This document shows positions 50,607 to 59,571 of a stretch of 64,000 bases of DNA, one piece after another (position 1 is the first letter of the stretch; every line of letters begins with the position of its first letter). Position numbers and translations under genes: made by a program. The stretch lies in the NCBI RefSeq assembly GCF_023516595.1, contig NZ_JAMGBG010000005.1, forward strand, positions 248,001-312,000, written 5' to 3'. The notes beneath the pieces were generated by a model that saw only the letters and a program-made list of their open reading frames with translations, was not told the DNA's origin and searched no databases. Source of the DNA: Streptomyces neyagawaensis. GTDB lineage: Bacteria; Actinomycetota; Actinomycetes; Streptomycetales; Streptomycetaceae.

Positions 50607-50911
50607 TGCCGATCGCCGTCGACATCGACGTGATGCTGGCCAGGCGGAAGATGTCCGTGGGCGAACTCGCCGAACGCGTCGGGATCACCCCCGCCAACCT
50701 GGCCGTCCTCAAGAACGGCCGGGCCAGGGCGGTGCGCTTCACCACGCTGGAGGCCCTGTGCGAGGTGCTGGAGTGCCAGCCGGGGGACCTCCTCCGCTGG
50801 GAGCCCGGCCCACCGGAGGACGGCGACACCGAGGCGGAGGCGGTCCAGTCGGGGGAGGCCCGGCCGGACGCGGTCGAGGCGGGCGCGGTCGAGGCGGGCG
50901 CCGCCGGCTGA
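50606..50911 (+). CDS. XRE/YozG-type helix-turn-helix regulator
   Basis: 101 residues. The first ~68 form a Cro/C1-type HTH (MSVGELAERVGITPANLAVL, then FTTLEALCEVLECQPGDLLR). The remaining ~30 residues are an acidic Ala/Glu/Gly tail (VEAGAVEAGAAG) not seen in short YozG proteins. It starts in a TGATG overlap with DUF2975. It probably binds the TATCGA-ATA-TCGATA palindrome and controls its own operon. Confidence 0.88.
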   Translation: MPIAVDIDVMLARRKMSVGELAERVGITPANLAVLKNGRARAVRFTTLEALCEVLECQPGDLLRWEPGPPEDGDTEAEAVQSGEARPDAVEAGAVEAGAAG

Positions 50912-51041
50912 CGCGCGCGGGACGGGCCGGGTCGGGGGAGCGCCCTGTAGAAGTGATCGGAGGGCCGCGGAGGTGTCGGCCCGGTGTCCGGTGAAACCCG
51001 GAGGCCGACGACGACACGTCCGCCGAGCACCGGGAGGTCCC

Positions 51042-52211
51042 GTGATCCACGACTCCGACGCCCTCTACCAGCGGGTGCGCGCGGCGGTCGCCGAAGGGGC
51101 CGACGCCTGCTGGAAGCTGGCGACGACCCTGCACGCCGACCCGGAGTACGCCTTCGACGAGCGGCGGGCGGCGGCGCTGCTCACCGGCGAGCTGCGGTGG
51201 GCCGGCTTCGAGGTCCAGGACGGGGTGGCGGGCATGCCGACGGCCTTCGTGGCGCGCTCGGGCACGGGGCGGCCCGCGGTGGCGCTGCTGCTGGAGTACG
51301 ACGCCCTGCCCGGGCTCGGCCACGCCTGCGGCCACCACCTGATCGCCGCCGCCGGCCTCGGCGCCGCGCTCGCCGCCCGCACCGCCCTGGACGACGGCAC
51401 CGGCTCCGTGCTGGCTGTGGGCACCCCGGCCGAGGAGGGCGGCGGAGGCAAGGCCCTGGAGGTGGAGGCGGGCATCTTCGACGACATCGACGCCGCGCTG
51501 ATGTTCCATCCGGGGGCGTACGACTGGACCCGGGCCCCGCTGACGGCGCAGGAGCAGTACCGGGTCGCCTTCCACGGGCGGGCCGCCCATCCCACGGGCA
51601 ACCCCACCGAGGGCGTCGACGCGCTCGCCGCCCTCGTCGAACTCTTCAACGTCCTGGCCGCGCTCGGCCGCCGACTGCCGCTGGCCTCCCACATTCAGGG
51701 CATCGTCACCCACGGCGGCGAGGCCACGAACATCGTCCCCGCCCTCGCGGAGGGCCGCTTCGGGCTGCGCGCCGCCACCACCGGCGCCCTCGACGACCTG
51801 GCCCGACAGCTCGCGACCAGCGCCGAGGGCGTGGCCCTCGCCACCGGCACGACCGTCACCGTCGAGCGGGCCGGCGTCCGGTACGAGCACTTCCGCGACA
51901 GCGGGCCGCTCTCCGACCGCTTCGCCGCCCATCTCGACCGCGCCGGCATCCGCCTGGGCCCGCCCGCGGACGGCGTGTACCTCGGCTCCTCCGACATCGG
52001 CAACGTCAGCGCCCGCGTCCCCGCCATCCACCCGTTCGTCGCGATCATGGACGAGGACGGGTCCGACCACACACCCGAGTTCGCCGAGGCCGGCGTCTGC
52101 GAACGGGCCCGCCGGGTGCTCCGGGCGGCCACCGAGGCGCTGGCATGCACCGCCGTCGACGTGCTGCGCGACCCCGCTCTGCGGGAGAGGGCCTGGCGCC
52201 CTTACGAGTGA
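51042..52211 (+). CDS. M20-family amidohydrolase (AbgB/HipO-like)
   Basis: 389 residues. The di-metal peptidase residues are visible: YDALPGLGHACGHHLIA, TPAEEGGGGKALEVEAGIFD and LMFHPGAYDW; the dimerisation domain contains YRVAFHGRAAHPTGNPTEG. The family removes acyl or aminobenzoyl groups from amino acids and dipeptides. The GTG start follows GGGAGG. It is convergent with the NHLM-type transporter gene and does not appear to belong to that cluster. Confidence 0.88.
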   Translation: MIHDSDALYQRVRAAVAEGADACWKLATTLHADPEYAFDERRAAALLTGELRWAGFEVQDGVAGMPTAFVARSGTGRPAVALLLEYDALPGLGHACGHHLIAAAGLGAALAARTALDDGTGSVLAVGTPAEEGGGGKALEVEAGIFDDIDAALMFHPGAYDWTRAPLTAQEQYRVAFHGRAAHPTGNPTEGVDALAALVELFNVLAALGRRLPLASHIQGIVTHGGEATNIVPALAEGRFGLRAATTGALDDLARQLATSAEGVALATGTTVTVERAGVRYEHFRDSGPLSDRFAAHLDRAGIRLGPPADGVYLGSSDIGNVSARVPAIHPFVAIMDEDGSDHTPEFAEAGVCERARRVLRAATEALACTAVDVLRDPALRERAWRPYE

Positions 52212-52281
52212 GGCGCCACGCTGCGGGCCGTCCGGCAGCCGCGGTCGCACCGCAACGGCAACCCCGCCACCGGCGTGGGCG

Positions 52282-55101
52282 TCAGGCCATCTGACGCCGT
52301 ACCAGCTCGTGCAGGCGTCCCCCGGTGTCCGCCAGCAGGGTCGCCGGCGGGCCCACCTCGACGACCTTGCCGTCCTCCATCACGACCACCCGGTCCGCGT
52401 CCATCACCGTGGACAGCCGGTGCGCGATCACGATTCGCGTGGCGTTCAGGGCGCGGGTGCTCTCCATGACCGTGCGCTGGGTCTCGTTGTCGAGGGCGCT
52501 CGTCGCCTCGTCGAAGAAGAGGATGCGCGGGCGCCGGATGAGGGCCTGGGCGATCATCAGCCGCTGGCGCTGGCCGCCGGAGACCGCCCCGTTGCCCTGG
52601 ACGATGGTGTGCAGGCCCATCGGCATGCGCCGGATGTCCTCCGCGAGCCCCGCCATCTCCGCCGCCGCCATCGCCTCCTCCGGCGTGTACGGCTCCGTGC
52701 CGCAGATGACGTCCAGGATCGACCCCGTGAACGGCTGGGCGTGCTGGAGCACCACACCGCACTGCCGGCGCACCGCGGACTGGTCGAGGGCGGTCAGGTC
52801 CTGCCCGTCGTACAGGACCCCGCCCGACACCGGCCGGTCGAAGCCGATGAGCAGACGCAGCAGGGTCGACTTGCCGCAGCCGCTCGGGCCGACGACCGCG
52901 ACGAACTCGCCGGGCTCGATCGCGAAGGACACGTCGTCCAGTACCAGCGGCCCGTCGTCCGTGTACCGGAAGGACAGTCGGCGGGCCTCGATCGCGCCGG
53001 AGAGCACGCCGGGGCGCGTGCTGGCCGTCCGCACCTCGGGGGCGGCCTCCAGCACCGGCTTGATCTCCTCGAACAGCGGCAGCACGGCCACCGCCGACAC
53101 GAACGCGCCGGTCAGCTGGGTGACCGAGGTGAGCAGCATGGTCACCGAGGTGTTGAAGGTGAGGAACTCCGCCGCCGACATCGAGCCGCGCGCCGGGCCC
53201 GCCAGCAGCATGAACATCAGCAGCGTGCACAGCGGCAGATACACCGCCCCCAGCACCGTGTTGAGGTTCTTGATGCCGCCGACCTTCTGCTGGAGCTCCC
53301 GGCTGCGGGCGAACTCGCCCGCCCAGGCGGCGTACGCGTAGTTCTCCGCGGCCGCCACCCGCAGCTTCGGCAGACCCCGCAGCGTCTGGAACGCCTGGTT
53401 GTTCAGCTTGTTGCCCAGGACCACCAGCCGCCGCTGCCAGCGCACCTGCCACAGCCCGAGGCCGAGGAACACCGCGGTCACCACCACCAGCATGCCGATC
53501 GCGGCCAGCGCCATCGGTACGCTGTACCAGAGCAGCAGCGCCAGGTTCACGGCACCGACCGTCACCGACTGCGCGACCACCGGGCCCACCCCGGCGAGCG
53601 TGCGGCGGATCGCGCTGATACCCATGGCGGCGCTCGCCAGCTCACCCGTCGAGCGCGACGCGAAGAACTTCGTCGGCAGCCTCAGCAGCCGGTCCCACAC
53701 CGCCGGTTGGAGCGTCGCCTCGATCCGGCCCTCCAGCCTGAGGATCGTCAGGTTCTGCAACAGCAGGAACGCCGCCGACACCACACTCGCGAGCATCACC
53801 GCGAGACACGCCTGCGCGATCAGGTTCTCCTGCGCCTTCGGCACGTACTCGCCGAGGATCCGGCCCGTCGCGATCGGCACCAGCGAGCCCAGCACCACCG
53901 TCACCAGACCGCTCAGCAGCAGCCCCGTCATGTCGCCGCCGGTGCCGTGGAGGCTGAACCGCATCAACCGCAGCGGCGTCAGCACCCGTTCGGGCAGCGG
54001 CCGACAGAACATCACCGCCCGCGGCTCGAACTCCGCCGCGTTCGCCTTCTCGACCGGTGTCTCCCGGCCCGAGGACGGGTGCACGGCCACATAGCCGCCG
54101 CGCCTCCACAACAGGGCCACCGGCGCACCGGACAGCGCCCGGTGACCGACCAGCGGACCCACATCGTCCCGCCACCAGTGCCCGTCCAGCCGTACGGCAC
54201 GGACCCGGACCCGGGAGGCCAGCGCGATCCGCTCGACCGGATCGAGCCGGTCGCTCTCCGTGCCGCTCTGCGCGGGTTCCGCGAGCACGATCCCGGCCGC
54301 GCGGGCGACGAGCCGGCACGCCGCGTACGTGGCATCGGCGTCCGCGGCCGTCGTCCGCCGGGCCGCCGAGGACCGGCCGATGGAGGCGAGCAGGGTGCGG
54401 TCGGCCTGGGCGCGGACCGCCTCACCGGCCTTGATGCCGGCGGCCGTACGGTCCTCGTGGGTGCGCTCCAGCTGCTCGATCCAGCGGTCCAGGGTGGCCA
54501 GCAGCCGGTACTGCTGGTCGACCATGCTCTGCCAGACCCCCGGGTCCATCAGCAGATCGGCCGCCGCCTCCGCCCCGTACAGCGAGCCGTACTGGACACT
54601 GCCCGGCGGGACCTGCATCCAGAACACGTCGTCGTCGGTGGGGGCCGCGGCCTGCTCGGTGGCCATCGGAGCCTGGAAGAGAATGGACAGACCGCGGCCG
54701 ACGCCCAGGGCGAGCGCGTACTCCAGCGGGCTGCTCTGCGGGGGCACCAGTTGGGGGTTGCCCCACTCGTCGTACGACCAGGTCTCGGTGTTCACCGGCT
54801 GATACAGCTCCCGCAGCCCGATACGGCGCAGCACACAGTCCCTCAGCGGGCGTGCCACCAGGGTGTGCTGGGGCCCCGCGACCGGACCGAGCAGCAGGGC
54901 GCCCGCCTCCAGCCGGCCGAGATGGTGCCAGTGGCCCTGCTCCACGGCGTCGACCGCGAACAGGTCCAGGGCGCCGGAGGCCACCAGCCACAGCACCTGC
55001 GGGCCTTCGAGGTCGAGACGGGTGAGGCCCGCGCAGTCGAAGGGCGTGCCCATGGCGCCCAGCGCACCGAGAACGAGGTCTCCCTCGTGGACGGCAGTCA
55101 T
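52282..55101 (-). CDS. NHLM-type bacteriocin-system ABC transporter (permease/ATPase, no peptidase)
   Basis: 939 residues. A long N-terminal region (~1-390) without peptidase residues, typical of the NHLM second transporter, is followed by a six-helix exporter domain (~400-690) and an ATPase domain with Walker A VVGPSGCGKST, signature VSGGQRQRL and Walker B ILFFDEATSALD. It starts one base after the stop of the C39-type transporter. In this system class the two transporters work with an HlyD-like protein to export a leader peptide-bearing product. It is the last gene of the operon. Confidence 0.9.
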   Translation of the reverse strand: MTAVHEGDLVLGALGAMGTPFDCAGLTRLDLEGPQVLWLVASGALDLFAVDAVEQGHWHHLGRLEAGALLLGPVAGPQHTLVARPLRDCVLRRIGLRELYQPVNTETWSYDEWGNPQLVPPQSSPLEYALALGVGRGLSILFQAPMATEQAAAPTDDDVFWMQVPPGSVQYGSLYGAEAAADLLMDPGVWQSMVDQQYRLLATLDRWIEQLERTHEDRTAAGIKAGEAVRAQADRTLLASIGRSSAARRTTAADADATYAACRLVARAAGIVLAEPAQSGTESDRLDPVERIALASRVRVRAVRLDGHWWRDDVGPLVGHRALSGAPVALLWRRGGYVAVHPSSGRETPVEKANAAEFEPRAVMFCRPLPERVLTPLRLMRFSLHGTGGDMTGLLLSGLVTVVLGSLVPIATGRILGEYVPKAQENLIAQACLAVMLASVVSAAFLLLQNLTILRLEGRIEATLQPAVWDRLLRLPTKFFASRSTGELASAAMGISAIRRTLAGVGPVVAQSVTVGAVNLALLLWYSVPMALAAIGMLVVVTAVFLGLGLWQVRWQRRLVVLGNKLNNQAFQTLRGLPKLRVAAAENYAYAAWAGEFARSRELQQKVGGIKNLNTVLGAVYLPLCTLLMFMLLAGPARGSMSAAEFLTFNTSVTMLLTSVTQLTGAFVSAVAVLPLFEEIKPVLEAAPEVRTASTRPGVLSGAIEARRLSFRYTDDGPLVLDDVSFAIEPGEFVAVVGPSGCGKSTLLRLLIGFDRPVSGGVLYDGQDLTALDQSAVRRQCGVVLQHAQPFTGSILDVICGTEPYTPEEAMAAAEMAGLAEDIRRMPMGLHTIVQGNGAVSGGQRQRLMIAQALIRRPRILFFDEATSALDNETQRTVMESTRALNATRIVIAHRLSTVMDADRVVVMEDGKVVEVGPPATLLADTGGRLHELVRRQMA

Positions 55102-55102
55102 C

Positions 55103-57340
55103 TCACCGCTCCCTGACCAGCCGGGCGTACGCGCCGCCCCGCGCCACCAGTTCCTCGTGCCGACCGCGCTCCACGATCGTGCCGTGCTCCAGGACGACGA
55201 TCTCGTCGCTGTCGCGGACCGTGCTGAGCCGGTGGGCGATCACCACGCAGGCGCAGCCGCGCTTGCGCAGGTTGTCCATCACGATCAGCTCCGTCTCCGC
55301 GTCGAGCGCGCTGGTCACCTCGTCGAGGACGAGGATGCTGGGCCGGCGGACCAACGCCCGGGCGATCTCCAGTCGTTGCCGCTGACCGCCGGAGAAGTTC
55401 CGCCCGTCCTGCTCGACCCGGCTGTGGATGCCGCCGGGGCGGCGGGCCACCACGTCGTACAGGGCCGCGTCCCGCAGCGCCTCCACCACGGCCTCGTCCG
55501 GGATCGACGGATCCCACAGGGCCACGTTGTCGCGGACGGTGCCCTCGAACAGGAACACCTCCTGGTCGACGAAGGAGACGGACGCGGCGAGCGCGCCGCG
55601 CGGGATGTCCTCCAGACGCCGTCCGTCGATCCGGATCACGCCCTCCCAGGGCGCGTACAGGCCCGAGATCAGCCGGGACACCGTCGACTTGCCGCTTCCG
55701 GAGCCGCCGACCAGCGCCACCTGCCGGCCGGGTCCGACCGTGAGGTCGAAGCCGGTGAGCAGCGGCTTGTCGAGGGGGCTGTAGCCGAAGGTGATGTTCT
55801 CCAGCTCGACGTGGCCGTGCAACCGGCGGGTCGACTCTGTGCTGTCGGGGCGGGCGTACAGCGGGTCGGCCTGGAAGTTCTCCACGTCCTTCAGCCGGGC
55901 CACGTCGGCCGCGAAGTCCTGGATCCGGCCCGCGACACCGTTGAGGCGGGTGATCGGCGCGGTGAAACGCGTGACCAGCGCCTGGAAGGCCACCAGCAGC
56001 CCCACGGAGATGTGGCCCTCGACGGCGCGCATCCCGCCGATCCACAGGATCAGCGCGCTGTTGAGGGTGGCGAGGGTCGGGGCGACCACCCCCAGCCAGG
56101 CGCTCGGCACGCCCAGCCGCTGCTGCTCCTCCAGCGTGGTCGCGTGCTGTCCGGCCCACTTGCGGAAGTAGCCGTCCTCGCCGCCGGTCGCCTTCATCGT
56201 CTCGATCAGCTGCAGACCGGTGTACGCGGTGTTCGTGAGCCGGGCGTTGTCGGCGCGCAGCTTGGCGGTGCGGGTCGCGCGCAGCCGGATCACGACCCGC
56301 ATCGCCACCACGTTCAGCAGGGCGACCGCGATGCCGACGAAGGTGAGCTGCGGGTCGTAGGTGTAGAGGAGCACGGCGTAGAGGACCACCACGATCGCGT
56401 CCACGCCGGCCGCCGCGAGGTCGCGGGCGAGGGTCTCGGCGACCGCGTCGTTGGACTGGAGCCGCTGGACGAGGTCGGCGGGGCTGCGCTGCGCGAAGAA
56501 CGTGACGGGCAGGCGCAGGAGATGGCGCAGGAAGCGGGCGCTGCTGAGCGTCGACGAGATCAGCCGGCCGCGCAGCAGGTTCGCCTGCTGAAGCCAGGTC
56601 AGCAGCACCGTCAGCAGCACGCACGCGCCCATGGACGTGAACAGCACGCCCAGCAGCGAGGTCTGGCCGCCAATCAGGAACATGTCGATGTAGGTGCGGC
56701 TGAGCGCGGGCACCGCCGCGCCGACCGCCACCAGCAGCAGACTCGCGAGGACGGCGGCCGGCAGGGTGCCGGACGTGCCGCGCATCCGGGCGGGCATCGC
56801 GCCCAGGACCCCCGGTCTGCGGCCGCCCCGCTCGAAGTCGTCGCCCGGTTCCATGACGAGGACGACTCCCGTGAAGGCGGCGTCGAAGTCCTCCATCGCC
56901 ACGAAACGGCGGCCCTTGCCGGGGTCGTTGATGTGGACGCCGCGCCGGCCGAAGCGGCGCCCCATTCCGTCGTAGACGACGTAGTGGTTGAACTCCCAGA
57001 ACAGGATGGCCGGGGCCCGCACCTCCGCGAGGGCGGCCACGTCCATCTGCATGCCCTTGGCGGTCAGACCGTAACTGCGGGCCGCCTTCAGCAGGTTGCT
57101 CGCGCGGGAGCCGTCGCGGGAGACACCGCAGGCGATGCGCAGCTCCTCCAGCGGGATGTGCCGCCCGTAGTGCCCGAGGACCATGGCGAGGGAGGCGGCG
57201 CCGCACTCCACGGCCTCCATCTGGAGCACGGTCGGGGTGCGGACGCCCCTGCGGACGCCCTTGGGCACGGGGCGCTTCTTCGGGGCCGCCTTGCGCCTGC
57301 CGTGCGTCGACGGTGGCGCGGTGTCCGGGGATGAGGTCAC
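55103..57340 (-). CDS. NHLP-type C39 peptidase/permease/ATPase
   Basis: 745 residues. A basic N-terminus is followed by a C39 peptidase domain with Cys46 in QMEAVECGAASLAMVLGHYG, His in FNHYVVYDG and Asp in HINDPGKGRR, the triad that cuts after a double-glycine leader. A six-helix domain and an ATPase domain (GGSGSGKST, FSGGQRQRL, ILVLDEVTSALD) complete it. It starts with GTG in a GTGA overlap with the HlyD-like gene. It would cleave the 71-residue precursor encoded upstream after Gly22-Gly23 and export the core. Confidence 0.93.
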   Translation of the reverse strand: MTSSPDTAPPSTHGRRKAAPKKRPVPKGVRRGVRTPTVLQMEAVECGAASLAMVLGHYGRHIPLEELRIACGVSRDGSRASNLLKAARSYGLTAKGMQMDVAALAEVRAPAILFWEFNHYVVYDGMGRRFGRRGVHINDPGKGRRFVAMEDFDAAFTGVVLVMEPGDDFERGGRRPGVLGAMPARMRGTSGTLPAAVLASLLLVAVGAAVPALSRTYIDMFLIGGQTSLLGVLFTSMGACVLLTVLLTWLQQANLLRGRLISSTLSSARFLRHLLRLPVTFFAQRSPADLVQRLQSNDAVAETLARDLAAAGVDAIVVVLYAVLLYTYDPQLTFVGIAVALLNVVAMRVVIRLRATRTAKLRADNARLTNTAYTGLQLIETMKATGGEDGYFRKWAGQHATTLEEQQRLGVPSAWLGVVAPTLATLNSALILWIGGMRAVEGHISVGLLVAFQALVTRFTAPITRLNGVAGRIQDFAADVARLKDVENFQADPLYARPDSTESTRRLHGHVELENITFGYSPLDKPLLTGFDLTVGPGRQVALVGGSGSGKSTVSRLISGLYAPWEGVIRIDGRRLEDIPRGALAASVSFVDQEVFLFEGTVRDNVALWDPSIPDEAVVEALRDAALYDVVARRPGGIHSRVEQDGRNFSGGQRQRLEIARALVRRPSILVLDEVTSALDAETELIVMDNLRKRGCACVVIAHRLSTVRDSDEIVVLEHGTIVERGRHEELVARGGAYARLVRER

Positions 57341-58143
57341 GGGAGCAGCCAATCGATCGGACGCTCGTCGGCCATGCGGACGGAAGCCGTGGCCATGGTC
57401 ATGGAGGTCAGCTCGAACGGCGGCCCGTCCTGCGACGACCACCGGTAGCCCGACGCGGTCGACGCGTCCCGGTCCAGCCGTACGGTGACGGCCACCGGCC
57501 GGCCCTTCTTGGTGAACTGCTCACCGAGCTGGCGGTCCCCGAGGAACGCGGCGATGGACTGCGGGGTCTGCGCGGTGCGGTCCACGGACCGCACATGGCC
57601 GCGCAGCACCCCGTAGCGCTGGGTGGGCGCCGACTGGACAGTCAGGTCCACGCGCGCGTTCCGCGGGATGGAGGCCGCGTTCTCTGCGGGCACGTACACC
57701 GTGGCGTACAGCGGGTCGTCGGGTTCGGCGACCTTCTCGACGGCCGCGACATCGGCGCCGGTGCGGATGATCTGGCCCATGGTGGCGGCGAGCGCGGAGA
57801 TCCGGCCCGCGGCGACGGACCGTACGACGGTCTCGCCGTCGGCGGTGGCGACCTTCAGGACCGGGGCCCTGGCGGGGAGCCGCTCGCCCTGCTTCACGAG
57901 GACGGCGGTGACCTGCCCCGAAACCGGGCTCTGCAGGACGTAACTGCCCTGGTTGTGCGTGAGGACGGCGGGCGCGCCGACCGTGGAGGCGACGGAGCCC
58001 GTGACGGCCCACACGGACGCGGCGGCCATGGCCACCACCGTCACGGACAGTACGAGCCAGCCCTGGGGGCGGGCGAAGCGCACGGGGAGGTCGAGTTCCT
58101 CCGGCGACTGGAGCTTGGCGAGGGCCTGTTGGCGGAACTGCAC
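57337..58143 (-). CDS. NHLP-system HlyD-like secretion protein
   Basis: 268 residues with one N-terminal transmembrane helix (GWLVLSVTVVAMAAASVWAV, ~32-51) and a lipoyl/barrel-sandwich segment (YVLQSPVSGQVTAVLVKQGE, then ISALAATMGQIIRTGADVAA) as in membrane fusion proteins of NHLP bacteriocin systems. It would hold the two ABC transporters together on the outer face of the membrane. The GTG start follows GAGGGAAG. It lies after a strong hairpin and before the C39 transporter. Confidence 0.88.
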   Translation of the reverse strand: MQFRQQALAKLQSPEELDLPVRFARPQGWLVLSVTVVAMAAASVWAVTGSVASTVGAPAVLTHNQGSYVLQSPVSGQVTAVLVKQGERLPARAPVLKVATADGETVVRSVAAGRISALAATMGQIIRTGADVAAVEKVAEPDDPLYATVYVPAENAASIPRNARVDLTVQSAPTQRYGVLRGHVRSVDRTAQTPQSIAAFLGDRQLGEQFTKKGRPVAVTVRLDRDASTASGYRWSSQDGPPFELTSMTMATASVRMADERPIDWLLP

Positions 58144-58192
58144 GGGACTTCCCTCACCTGCGAGGAACGAAGGACGGGGCGACGGCACCCGA

Positions 58193-58225
58193 GAGTCCCG
58201 GAACCGTCGGACGGTTCCGGGACTC
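58193..58225 (-). terminator. 16-bp hairpin between precursor and export genes
   Basis: GAGTCCCGGAACCGTC (58193-58208) and its complement (58210-58225) form a near-continuous palindrome 18 bases after the precursor stop codon. It could act as a partial terminator or as an mRNA-stabilising element so that more precursor than transporter is made, a common layout in bacteriocin operons. Confidence 0.7.
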
Positions 58226-58243
58226 AGCGGTACCAGGGGTCGA

Positions 58244-58459
58244 TCAGAGACCGGCGACCAGGCTGGTGACCGGCGCGGTGTTCAGGCCGGTGACACCCTC
58301 GACGGTGCCGACGGCCGTGTTGACCAGGCCGGAAACCGGGGCGACGCCGTCCACCAGGCCGGTGACGGTGCCGACGGCGTTGATCTGCAGACCACCGGCA
58401 ACGGCGTCCAGCGCGGCGTCCGACAGCTCGGCGGTCTCAACCTGGGGGGTGGAGTTCAT
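58244..58459 (-). CDS. Double-glycine leader peptide precursor with a Cys-free repeat core
   Basis: 71 residues. The leader of 23 (ELSDAALDAVAGG at its end) is a classic GG-type leader with the ELSDxxLDxVxGG pattern recognised by C39 peptidases. The predicted 48-residue core starts LQINAVGTV. It has no Cys, Phe, Tyr, Trp, Met, Lys, Arg or His; Asp14 and Glu31 are the only charges. Residues 4-23 and 24-45 are imperfect copies (NAVGTVTGLVDGVAPVSGLV and NTAVGTVEGV...). A Cys-free core cannot form lanthionine. The ATG follows GAAGGGAAG. Confidence 0.85.
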   Translation of the reverse strand: MNSTPQVETAELSDAALDAVAGGLQINAVGTVTGLVDGVAPVSGLVNTAVGTVEGVTGLNTAPVTSLVAGL

Positions 58460-58961
58460 GATGGAACTTCCCTTCGTATGGATATTCATAAGGGGGGAGC
58501 GGCCCCCTTCTGGGGACAGAACGACGGCCGCACACGGGGGCGCTCGACTCTCGTCTCCGAGAGCTCGGCGGCCCCTCGCGGTGCGATGGATCAAAGCAGA
58601 TCGCCGTGGCGCACATCCAATCAAGAAGCGCTCTCACCAGCGCACTTGGTGACCAAGGCCGGTCATCCGTGCAGGGCCGCGCACGCGTTGGGGCCAAGTT
58701 CTTCACACCGCGCCCGTCATCGCCATCGCGGCTTGATTGCCATGCGGAAAACGAACTGGACACTCCCGCCTCAAAGGCGCGGCGCCCGGCGGACCGCTGT
58801 GCAGATCCGCCGGGCGCCGTGACCCCGCTGGGCATTCGGTGTGGAGATTCCTGGAAGCCGTCGTTTTCATCGGTGACCGGAACGGACCGCTGTCGAGCCG
58901 TCGCCGAACGTGCTCACCGCGGCGCCCATGTGTGGTGGTTGGCCCTGGAAAGGGCGGCTTC
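58460..58961. other. Intergenic region upstream of the precursor gene
   Basis: About 500 bases without a supported gene. It holds a 7-bp leader hairpin (58490-58509, AAGGGGG/CCCCCTT) close to the precursor start and a 14-bp hairpin (58780-58819). The precursor promoter should be here, but no clear -35/-10 pair was found. Confidence 0.45.
58780..58819. terminator. 14-bp hairpin downstream of the thioesterase gene
   Basis: CGGCGCCCGGCGGA pairs with 58806-58819 around a 12-base loop. It lies about 140 bases after the thioesterase stop on the minus strand and probably separates that gene from the export operon. Confidence 0.55.
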
Positions 58962-59375
58962 TCACCCCAACAGGGCGTACACCGTGCTCGCCCGGGCCGC
59001 CAGTTCGCCCGAGTCGGCCGTCGTCATCGCGATCTCGGCGAAGGCCATCCGGCGGCCCAGCTTGGTGAGCACCGCCTCGACGAGCACGTCCTCACCCACC
59101 ACCGCCCGCTGGAAGCTGGTCGACTGCTGGACCGTCGTCATCGGTACGAAGGAGCCGCGCGCCGCCGACACCGCGATCACCGTCGCCGTGTCGGCCGCCG
59201 CCATCAGTGCCTGACCCGACAGGGCACCGCCCTCACGGGCCAACCGGTCGGACCACGGCAGGCGCAGCATCGCGCGCCCCTCGTCCAGGTCGACGGCCGT
59301 CAGGCCCAGGTCGAGCACCCAGGGGGCGAAGTTGGCGGCGAGGATCTTGTCGGCTTCGGCGGGTGTGAGCGTCAT
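58962..59375 (-). CDS. PaaI/hotdog-fold thioesterase
   Basis: 137 residues of the PaaI thioesterase type: AAADTATVIAVSAARGSFVP, TTVQQSTSFQRAV and LGRRMAFAEIAMTTADSG mark the hotdog core; GALSGQALMAAADTA corresponds to the active-site helix. It probably hydrolyses an acyl-CoA. The ATG has only a weak upstream site. It is divergent from the S1 protease gene. Confidence 0.83.
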   Translation of the reverse strand: MTLTPAEADKILAANFAPWVLDLGLTAVDLDEGRAMLRLPWSDRLAREGGALSGQALMAAADTATVIAVSAARGSFVPMTTVQQSTSFQRAVVGEDVLVEAVLTKLGRRMAFAEIAMTTADSGELAARASTVYALLG

Positions 59376-59435
59376 GCGGGCATCGTTCCCGCTCACGCGG
59401 GAGGGAAGTCGTGAAATGCCCACCCGAACCACGCT

Positions 59436-59464
59436 TTGCGAAACGCAACGTCGAAATCTTTTCG
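59436..59464. promoter_or_regulatory. Two adjacent palindromes upstream of the S1 protease gene
   Basis: TTGCGAAACGCAA (59436-59448) and CGAAATCTTTTCG (59452-59464) are perfect inverted repeats with 5-bp arms and 3-base centres, in an A/T-rich stretch 110-135 bases before the protease start. They look like operators; the regulator is unknown. Confidence 0.5.
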
Positions 59465-59571
59465 CGAGGCGTTGAACACCCCACCGGAACCATCCGTACC
59501 AACTGGCAACCAGGCGCCCCCAGTTCACCCGCAGGACGGCGGCACGGACCCCGTCCCCAGGAGGTCAAGAG

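Noticed and set aside
58244..58459. Lanthipeptide precursor
   Set aside because: The leader type and transporters fit, but the core has no Cys and no lanthionine synthetase lies nearby.
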